Shown: positions 55,771 to 64,000 of the stretch, piece after piece
Numbering within the stretch: position 1 is the stretch's first letter
Layout: every line of letters begins with the position of its first letter
From: Ischnura elegans
Taxonomy: Eukaryota; Arthropoda; Insecta; Odonata; Coenagrionidae
DNA: 64,000 nucleotides
Direction of reading: 5' to 3'
Assembly: GCF_921293095.1 (NCBI RefSeq)
Contig: NC_060248.1
Location: 136,164,972-136,228,971 of the forward strand
Notes under the pieces: generated by a model
What the model saw: the letters and a program-made list of their open reading frames with translations, nothing else
Told to the model about the DNA's origin: nothing
The model's database searches: none
Program-made: the position numbers and the translations under genes

Positions 55771-56530
55771 AGTTATGGGGATTCTTCACCATCTCGACGG
55801 TGAGCTTCGATGTGATGTCTCCCTTTTCACGAACGTGCCCATCGATGACTCCATCAGCCTAACCATGGATTTTACGAAAAAGGGATTGCACAAGGACATC
55901 CCTGACCCACCGCATACAGGACTCTCATTTCACACGGAACGGAAGATACATCCAACAAAACAAAGGATCCGCCAGGAAATCTTCCAATCCTAAGTAACAG
56001 CCAAAATTTTCATGGAAAATTATGAACAAGTAGGTAGGTAAGTAGCTATTGACGGCTACCCTAAAAAGCCGTTGATTTGGAAGAGATACCCCGGAGTTGA
56101 ACGGCTACAACAAGAAAATGGTTCTTCAATAGGCCGCAAGAATGAAGAGCACGAAAAACAACCATGGAAACGAAAATTAAACAAAGGAAAAGACAGCAGT
56201 TTACGCCATCATCCCGGATGATCGGAAGAATCTTCAGAAAAACACAACTTAGTCACCAGATTAGCCTCGGCCAGCAATATAAGTAGCATCATACGGGAAC
56301 CAAAGAACCGCCTCCCTGACACTAGGCAAGAAGGCGTCTAATGTGATTAACCTGAGATAAGGCAGAAGGGAAGAGCCATCGCCTGCGAAGTAAAATAACA
56401 CCCAAGAGAAACGGAGAAGAAGCAATTACGACAGTAAGTCTGTGAAAGGTCAACATCCTCGGCCAGAATCAGGCCGTAAGATACTCTTTGATAACACTTG
56501 GCTTTATAGAAACCGGGGCAGTGCAATACG
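55771..56530 (+). pseudogene. Penelope-like element relic
   Basis: Frameshifted blocks match Penelope reverse transcriptase and its linker. They are VSFDVMS shifting to SLFTNVPIDDSISLTMDF (about 55800-55870), IFMENYEQ (near 56007-56030), LIWKRY in place of the FWKRYVDD box (near 56072), IGRIFRK (56221-56241), an IREPKNRLP block (near 56290) and, at the C-terminal end, FDNTWLYRNRG (about 56484-56519), which resembles the terminal part of the linked GIY-YIG endonuclease. The catalytic aspartates are lost. Boundaries are uncertain. Confidence 0.7.
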
Positions 56531-57029
56531 CGCTCTTCCTCGGCGCCCCATATCGCCCGTCGGAGGCAAATGGTGAAATGCCATGCCTTTTAGGGAGCAA
56601 TTTGGCGATTACGGACTTAAGTTGTGATTACACTACTCCAATTCACGCACTGTCAGTGCTTAGGCAGTTGGTGGTCGGCCAATCCCGTGATTGATATTGG
56701 CCGTTTGTATTTGACCCACCGATACGGTACTTCTGTGGCCAATTCAGTGATGATCTGTAAGTTGCTGTTTCGTAGAATATCTTCTCGGCGTCTTAAAATC
56801 CCTTCAGAAGCGTCGGCTCTGCGGTCGATTCCTCGAGTACATCGTTGCCGGCCAAATCGTCGCCCTAGCGATTAGGAGTAGCGTCTTTCGCAGACGAAGT
56901 TGGAGTCCCCGGATCTGGCCGCACTGGCTAAAGCCTAAAGAGACATTATATGCGTACAGGAGCCTCGGGATCAGGATTGCTCGGCGAAAATTCTCAGACG
57001 GTCATCGGGTGAGATGTTAGGAGTGGCGC
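56531..57029. other. No gene seen
   Basis: GC-richer than average. The frames 56488-56694 and 56624-56875 (plus) are unrecognised and overlap the end of the Penelope relic. Confidence 0.35.
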
Positions 57030-57490
57030 TAATCTACCACTGCTGCATTACGCGGCTGCTCTTCCCCTGCACTTTCCCGAGATGCTCTCCGTGGGTGAGG
57101 TGGTCATTGTGCTCGACGCCCAAGTCATGATGCCGATCTACTCTGGGAGCGCATTCCAGCCGAGGTCTCTTGGGAACTCCGATGAAAAGAGAGAGTAAAG
57201 ATGCGGGGCGATGACTTCGGAACTTGAGTGCTCCTCGGACGCTTCTCCTCTCAAGTTGACGTCGAAGGTTCGGCCATTCTAGAAATCTGTGATGATTCGT
57301 TGCTGCCATGCGGGGAGGCAAAGTTTTCGGAGCATCCACACGAGGCCTTCGCGGTGCACTCTGTCGAACGCCTTAGACACGACGAGAAAGGCGGCGGCGC
57401 AGCAGGCGTTGGTGTTCAAGGCGGCGGTGATAAATCCAGGAATATATCCGTTCCAGAGAGCTGAAGAGTCCCATCGTACCATATCGGATA
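57030..57490 (-). pseudogene. LINE reverse transcriptase relic (minus)
   Basis: Minus-strand blocks AAFLVVSKAFDRVHREGL, LVWMLRKLCLPAWQQRIITD and, after a frameshift, RTFDVNLR-like and LLSLFIGVPKRPRLECA match the palm of Jockey/I-type reverse transcriptases ('FLDVSKAFDRV..EGL..KL..LGLP' and 'LYSLF..DVPR'). The YADD site is replaced by APRVD. It is GC-rich compared with the flanks, unlike the other LINE scraps, so it comes from a different family. Confidence 0.7.
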
Positions 57491-59399
57491 AGGTATATTT
57501 TTCATAGTGATTTTTCTCAATACTGTTTCTTGGAGTTATTGCACACAAAAAGGCGACAGAATTCACCAGATAAGCCTTGAAAAGTGCCGGCGACGCCTAC
57601 ACGGGTCATGGGCCGTCCTCGGCTCCGCCCATGGTTAAGAGCCCTCAGCACGACTCGGCTGCCCCGATGCATTCCATTGCCGAAGAGATAGCAGCCGTAG
57701 CACCGAGGATTCCCCACACGCATCGGACAGACGCAGCAGCCAACCCGGAACCAAGCACCCGCCAGGGTGGTGCCCCTCACCACGCCACGCCGACACTTCC
57801 ACAGCCAAGCTCCAACCGAAAATCCAGAGCATTGTAGGCCATTTTCAAATCAACAGCCAGTATGTGCATGGACATGTCCCGTATCAGAGCGTGGACACAA
57901 ATTTTCAAATTGTCTCATCCAAGAGGAAGTCTAATGCTAGAACTGACACCCCAATCACTGCATCCATTAATAAACTATCCAATGTAAACCCCGAAGGAGA
58001 ACAACAATGTGAATGTTAATTTTAAGAATTCTTCCCAATTTATTTCATAATTTTAATTCAATGTCGGCCCTAAATGAGACCAATTATAAACCTGTTCCCC
58101 AAAATAATGCCACCCCTGCACCATCCATACCAAAATTCCCCCATTCGGATCCCGCACTTCATGCTCAACTGCTTCCATTCTGGCACTCCCCCCCACCCCC
58201 TCATTCCAACTCTCTTCCCGCACCCGTAATTTAGTTTTCATTCTCCTCCCATTTCATAACCCCTAAATCTATATTATCACAACTAAATATTGTTTGCCCG
58301 AAAATAGACGCCGGGAGTTTTCCCTGAGAGGCACCTTACCCTCGGTGGAGCAAATTAAACATGAATTGGAACCGTTAGGTTTAACAGGTCATAAACGACC
58401 GTTTTCGCAGTAGAATCCTGGGAGTCAGGGATCGGAGAGTAAAGAGGGTATAAGAGTCTCAGATGGTATCTTTCTGGTAGGTCTTTTCGTAGGAGTCCCT
58501 GGTAAAACCATAGTGTTTCAATAACCTTACCGCTTCGCGGCTAATCCAACTCCCGACGCGCGGAGACGAACCCTGCCGCGCGATCGAAAAATCAATGTAA
58601 TTTCCAGCGTCGCAAACTTATTTAAAAGATAACTGCATAAACACCTCAAAAATATTCAAAAAATGCTCTCATATAAGGTACTTCACGTGACTTTGCCGAA
58701 AACCCATTTCAAACTATACCTAACGTAAAACTTTGTAGAAAAACAGTGTCCGCCATTTTGTAACTACATGGGAAGAATTTACCGATGATGTTCTTTAAGA
58801 TTACGGAAAACTAAAGAAAAAATACCATGGCAACAGATTATGTGGTTTTTTTATTCCGCAAGAATCCACCTATAACTTCACCATCTACTTACTTTGGAAG
58901 ATTTTCAGAGAAAATTGAAGACGGACGTTTTTATGGTAATTTGCTCACGTTTGAGTTTTTGTATCTCAGTAACGGAAGGGATCTATGTCAAATTAAGTAC
59001 ATATCCATACATTTCAATCATTTTTTTGTACACCTGCGAAGTTTCAAATTTATAGCTCAAAAAAAGCCATTTTGTAATTTTGTCTGGCCTTTTGCTATTT
59101 CCGCCCACTGTGCGACGTACTGACTAGAAAACATGAACTATTTCAGTACGCCGTCGAAAACATCACCGGCATTTAACAATTGCAAGAAACAAATTCCAAA
59201 CCATTTTTTTATTCTCCACCTTGCAATGTTTACACACTAGACCGCTTAACGCACTGCTTAAAAACCTAATCGCCGTTATGATGATAAAAAAATTTCTCAC
59301 GCCTTTGTTTGCTGCAATTAAAATTAGTGAAATATGACATCGCACACCGCAATGCAACCGCAATACCGTATGATAAAAATGAAGAAAACAAAATATACT
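57491..59399. other. No supported gene
   Basis: A GC-rich open frame at 57577-57837 (plus, Pro/Ala-rich) adjoins the LINE relic and may belong to it or to its leader on the other strand. It is otherwise AT-rich and noncoding. Confidence 0.35.
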
Positions 59400-59492
59400 A
59401 TCGTAACGAAGCTTCGAACCCTACCCTCCCCCCCTCTCCCCTCCCCCCCGGATGAAACTCGAAGACGCTCACCACTAGACCAACATGCGTTA
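59400..59492 (-). repeat. tRNA-like relic with purine-rich insert (minus)
   Basis: The minus strand has a perfect A-box (tggtctagtggtgagcg, about 59466-59482) and a B box (gggttcgaagc, 59411-59421). Between them is an expanded G/A-rich tract (cccccccgg and ccccctctcccctccc on the plus strand) where the anticodon arm should be. The tail is T-rich. Confidence 0.55.
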
Positions 59493-60183
59493 TTTTGGGA
59501 ATATATAGCGCTTGTTAAAAAAACCGCTCGAAAATTAATTAATCACAGTCAAACTAAGGCCCATTCAACGGAACCACTATCAGTTCAGTTATGTGTTCGC
59601 CATTCCGAGTGCCATAAAAAATACGGCATTGAAAAAGGCGGAGCAAAGTACGTGGTCTCCCTTTTATGACCGGTTCGGGAGATACGTGGAAGAATAATCG
59701 CCCATTTCCGAAAAAAAGAGGAAAAAAGTTGAAATCCAATTAAGCACTTCATCGGCGAATTTCTCGAGCACATAGTGCCTCACTCACTCGCTATCAATTC
59801 TTCGAACGGAATTTCAGATAGAGCAATAATTGGACACAAGCAATTTTCCACGTGGAAATCAGAGACCAGGGGGAAAAATTCGCTATGATAATAGGTTATT
59901 GCCTTTGAGAAATCAGCTGACATTTCGAGGAATCAAGACTTTCGATAGTATGCGACATAATTGGCTAAAATCAAGAACTCCCTATCAGGGAACAATTAAA
60001 ACGATAGCACCAATGAGGCCGCGGATCATATCTTTCATCACTTACATGAGGAGTCTATACACTTGACTGCAGCTGTGGAATGGCTGGAACCTGCAGTCAC
60101 GATAAACTATGAATACGGTTGGAAAGTCCAGAAGATGCTGCCATTTACAACGCAACGAGTGCTTTCCATTCATCGACACACGT
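59493..60183. other. No gene seen
   Basis: AT-rich noncoding DNA. Confidence 0.4.
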
Positions 60184-60205
60184 CGACACAAGTCGACTTG
60201 TGTCG
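60184..60205. repeat. Perfect 22-bp palindrome
   Basis: cgacacaagtc and its reverse complement with no spacer. The words gtcgacaca and gacacaagtc recur just before and after (to about 60256). Confidence 0.65.
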
Positions 60206-60396
60206 CGGTTTTCGTGTTCCATTCTGTGTGTGTCGCCGACTGTTGTGACACAAGTCAACAAACGATTGCGCGCAGGAGTAGTAATTAATCAGTTTCCGTG
60301 AGTCGACGCGTGAGTCGCATGATTGGAAAGCACACAACACCGCGGAAGCCGTCGCAGCGACGGGAAAACTTAGCTGGTCACAGGTGAGTGAGGCAA
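60206..60396. other. Spacer
   Basis: It contains further gacacaagtc/gtcgac words from the palindrome neighbourhood and no gene. Confidence 0.35.
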
Positions 60397-60570
60397 GATG
60401 AAGATAATAGTCGACGGACAGGTGGAAGGGGACGGCCCCGAATGCGCTAGGTACCACCTAGCGGAGGTTACAAGCGGAGTAAAAGAGAAGAAATAGGTCG
60501 CTATGAAAAGGCTAGCAGACAGGAGTCAAACCCTTCTTAGGATTGTTGACTTACGATGAAGATGAACACA
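60397..60570 (+). mobile_element. BovB-like LINE 3' scrap
   Basis: Blocks match the C-terminal end of the 30401-30829 frame: gtcgacggacaggtggaagg (GQVEGK), gacggccccgaatgcg (GRPRM), gtcgctatgaaaaggctagc (VAMKRLA) and cttaggattgttgac. Parts are deleted. Confidence 0.65.
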
Positions 60571-60771
60571 ACAATGCACGACATCTACAGCCTATTCACG
60601 AATAAAATGTCCTAGAAATAACAAATAATTTGCGAAACCGGCTGAGCTTGAGAAAGTAAGACGAAGAATCTGAAAAGACCGTGTTGAGGTGGAGTTGATC
60701 AGCTTTATCCTACGCCTTTGGCAACACACACAACACGACACGCGAATTTATTCCGAGTTTCGTTTCGTTGC
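60571..60771. other. Spacer between LINE scraps
   Basis: No feature is recognised. Confidence 0.35.
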
Positions 60772-61150
60772 CGACGTTGACAGCAGCAGAGAAGTCAAGA
60801 GTGGAAACATTCGAAATGTGGTGCTACCGAAGAATGATGAAGATAACATGGATTGAACGTGTAAGTAATAAGATAGTGCTAAGAAGAGTGGGAGAAAAGA
60901 GAAGTCTTCTAAAAAAGGCTGAAGGCGCTTAATTGGCCACATTATGAGACATGATGGCCTGACGAAGACAATCGTTGAAGAACCAATGGAAGGGAAAAAG
61001 GGCAAGGGACGGCCCCGAATGAGTTGCATAGGATAAAGGGTTATAAAGGGTGTAAAAGAAAATAAATGCATCGCTATGGAAAGGTTATCGGATAGGAGAG
61101 AGGAATGGAGAGCTGCGTCGAACCAATCTCACGATCGTTCACTTGTGATG
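60772..61150 (+). mobile_element. BovB-like LINE 3' fragment
   Basis: It starts gacgttgacagcagcagaga, the same phrase as in the 30401 frame, and runs through FEMWCYRRMMKITW, SNKIVLRRVGEKRSLL, then frameshifted blocks for LLRHDGL, KGKGRPRMS and DRREEWRAAS. It ends at gaaccaatctcacgatcgttc. The ATG tail is degraded. It is nearly as close to the 30401 copy as the 32870 copy is. Confidence 0.8.
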
Positions 61151-61852
61151 GATTTATTTATATTGACTAATGATGATTTCTCCCGTAATTGGTTGTATTC
61201 ACCATTCAGTGGATTGTGTTCGAAAGTAGATTCCTATTACCCTTCGCTCATATCGCCTTTTCCATAATCCCTGACAACAACATAAATAACATATACAGTA
61301 CTGGACGTCAGACAAGACTAAGAAGATGTCTTCTTTCTTCTGACCTCACTTCTCTCATCCATAAAGGGCTAAATCCATATAGACGCTAATAAGTGTGCAT
61401 TGCCTGACACACTTATGTCCGGTTTATCAATGTTTCATTTACACTAACCATAAGATGATAAACTCTTTAACTTAAGCTAACAGTGGTTAAAGTTCAGGAT
61501 AGCATCTGAATAAGATCAGACTGCAAGCTAACCGCAACTTTCAGACATTGTCAGGTCAAGTTGAAGGCTGTATCATTTTATGTATTTATCCCTGGATCAC
61601 AAAAAGCAATCCTACCACATACTCTATCCCATTTATGTACCCCACCTTCACCAATGCTATTCTGCATCTTATGCCCTTACTTCTACCACACTTATCTGTT
61701 TTTTTTTAAGTGTTGTCCATCATTAAACTGTTCCACCACCATTATTTGGGGCCATTTAGTAATTTTACACTCAACCAAAAGTTCTCAGCTCAAGAAGCTT
61801 CTCAAAACTAATGACTTTAGTTTTCCTGTGAATGGTATACTGCTTCCACAAG
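61151..61852. other. No gene seen
   Basis: A small hairpin (taagtgtg...cacactta) occurs near 61391-61416. It is otherwise noncoding. Confidence 0.4.
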
Positions 61853-62507
61853 CAGTGGCGGCTTGCTCATAAGGACTCCCGGACGCCAACCCGCCCAAAG
61901 ATTTGGAAAAGGAAAAAAAGAAAATTATATACCCATTCAATAGTAATTATATGTACATCTATTAACCAAGGTGTTTTTTCAACCGCATACATCGAAAATT
62001 TAAGAAAAACATGCAAAAATAGCGCGAGAAGTTCGTATTTGTAGCCATAGGGCACTGGCCAGAACGTCCCAATCCATCACCATGCAGTTAGTTATATGAA
62101 GAGTGGTAGTGGTGGGGGCTGCTGGTGCTATGGCGCGTCTAAGCTTGTGCCTTATGGAAGTCTTGGGATGCCGCCCGAGCATGCACAGAACGACGTACTT
62201 AGTGAGTTGACATCGCCGTGCCACCCGGCAGCTGTATAATCTTGGTGTTGCAGTGTTGCAGAATACCTTGTTTTGGTGACCAATTGACTTATTATGTGTA
62301 AATTGTTTTAATGTAAATAGGCCTAGTTATAGTTGAGTTAATTGAGTTAGTAATTGTTAGTGTTTTAGTGTTAGTGATTGTTTTGTGCATTTGTGGTCTC
62401 TAGATTGCCTGAAAAACTCACTAAAATATGCAAAACATTAAAAGATTTTGACCCCTGGTGGAGTGTGCCCCCCCCCCCCCCAGCATTTGACTCACTAGCC
62501 GCCACTG
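61853..62507. mobile_element. Second hAT-type nonautonomous element, about 655 bp
   Basis: The left end is CAGTGGCGGCTTGCTCA. The right end, read on the minus strand, is CAGTGGCGGCTAGTGAG. That gives 11 bp perfect from the tip. The flanking 8-mers (tccacaag and tgcacagt) match at only five of eight positions, so the target duplication is decayed or the copy is old. A run of 14 C lies at 62468-62481. No transposase is encoded. Confidence 0.75.
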
Positions 62508-64000
62508 TGCACAGTTAATCAACAAAGTGCATCCATCCCTGAAATGCTGCAGGCGACCGGCTGAGCAACATCCCTCACTTCAAACCCCCAATCCTGACTT
62601 ACCTTAGTACCACCCTTAGTACCACTTTAAAACAATGATAACATGAAGCATGGCCATTAATACACGGACAACAGACACAGGTTTTACTCAGTGGAATTTT
62701 GCAGTGACGATGATAGAAGAACACATGAACTTCTGTAATTTTCTATAATTGAATTAATTAATTAAGTTTAAACTTACCCTGACCTTCATTTCAATCGAAA
62801 ACTGTTGAGAATGACAGTTTCCCTTTGAAATCTAGGTTTGTAAGTCTAAGTTTGATTTAAGTGTGGACAATTACAAAAGTTTGTATGATCTTTCATAATC
62901 ATGGCCATTTCATCAAATAAATTAAATCATATAAATTGAAACTTAATTTTTCCCATTTGACGACGAATCATCCATCATGGTGCTGAACAATGCAGATTAT
63001 TCAATCGGTGGGCCCTAGTTGCTGTGAAAGAACTCAAGGGACATCACTAACAAATTACTGGTTGACATATACCCATGTTGGTTTAAACTCTTTCACACAG
63101 TTAACTTCTCCCATCCCGTCAGCTGAGAGCTTTTAAAGGACAGTGGAACTAGAGGCTGGTACTTCAACGGAATGGTATTAATGGTACTGCTAACAGGCCA
63201 TGGAGAGTTTCCTTTCGTCACATTCATGAAAGAAAGAATTTGGACCATGATGATATGAGGGGCTTGAGAGAACAGGAAAGAATACATGGTTGAACTACTC
63301 CTACATTTTTCCCATAGTCAGCAGTACACACATGCAATTTCCCACTGCTGAAGGGCTGAGAGTATTCATCGAATAATTTTGGACGAGGAAAAACAAGCAA
63401 AATTCATCTTTTTCTCTCAATCTAAATGGACTCTCAAGTTCTTACTTATTGTTAACATTATCGCAAGGTACAGGATTAGCTTATGTGGCAAATTGTCTTC
63501 AATGAAAATTTCCTCTTCATTGATGTTTCATTTGGAGCTGTGAATAGTGTTGGAATGTCTTACCTTTACGTAAAAACCAAAACTCATAAATTTGCATTTT
63601 TCTATCAAAATATGATAACAAAAGACCAATAAATTCATAATAAGCTGGAAAACACCCTAAATCACAATACATAATAATTTGCCACATAACAGAAACAAAA
63701 ATCAATTCTCTGTGAATGGCCATTGATTTTTAAAGTGAAATTCCCTTGCATGTATTCACTTAGAAGTCCCACATAATTTCCAAGCAAGATCAATAAAAAA
63801 TAAAACCAAATTGCAACAGAATCACTTCATTTTAATAAATGACACAAAGAAATGAACCAAACTGATGACTAAATTCTTTAACATTCTCAAATGTAGGCAC
63901 TTGAGATGCAAGAAGTAATCAATAAACCTTTGAGGGAATTACCTACAAGTGAGTATTACTTATTTTAATAAATGAGAAAACAGTCAGCTTGCACGTCAGC
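62508..64000. other. No gene seen to the window end
   Basis: AT-rich noncoding DNA. Short frames (for example 63093-63287, 63517-63723 minus) are unrecognised. Confidence 0.4.

Noticed and set aside
1..64000. CRISPR arrays, operons, rRNA genes or prokaryotic-type promoters
   Set aside because: I looked for regularly spaced repeats, clustered long frames with ribosome-binding sites and rRNA landmarks and saw none; the sequence is eukaryotic.

Overview
This is AT-rich animal nuclear DNA, most likely from an arthropod. There are no operons, rRNAs or prokaryotic genes. Almost every reading frame I recognise belongs to a transposable element, and the mixture (Gypsy LTR element, RTE/BovB-like and CR1/Jockey-like LINEs, mariner, piggyBac, Mutator-like, Penelope-like, hAT-type MITEs, tRNA-derived SINEs) is typical of repeat-rich arthropod genomes. 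I cannot name the species.

Layout. 1-15.4 kb: noncoding DNA with tRNA-like relics, SINEs, a widespread-looking repeat near 4.4-5.1 kb and several hairpin (foldback) elements. 15.4-20 kb: a degenerate mariner split by a nearly full-length RTE-like LINE, with target-site duplication and terminal inverted repeats readable. 20-30 kb: foldbacks, two CR1/Jockey-like LINE scraps, one well-preserved SINE, and a tandem hairpin repeat at 24.4 kb. 30-36 kb: the densest relic area, with a head-to-head pair of tRNA-like sequences, two oppositely oriented BovB-like LINE copies, a Mutator-like transposase fragment that still has two small GT-AG introns, and a piggyBac pseudogene cut by a G-rich insert. 36-50 kb: a perfect 56-bp-arm palindrome, LINE scraps, a hAT MITE with perfect 8-bp duplications, and a second mariner fragment. 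50.1-55.0 kb: an intact Gypsy-type retrotransposon with 177-bp LTRs differing at two positions and a 5-bp duplication. 55.8-57.5 kb: Penelope-like and LINE pseudogenes. 59-64 kb: more BovB-like scraps and a second hAT MITE.

The only element that looks potentially functional is the Gypsy retrotransposon. Its gag-pol frame is uninterrupted, with protease, reverse transcriptase, RNase H and integrase motifs intact, plus a candidate primer-binding site and polypurine tract. Its insertion site is itself notable: removing the element restores an open frame on the minus strand that starts at an ATG and ends at a GTGAGT splice donor. This may be the only host coding exon in the window, though it is unproven. 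The remaining DNA (roughly two thirds) shows nothing I can support as a gene and could be intronic or intergenic.
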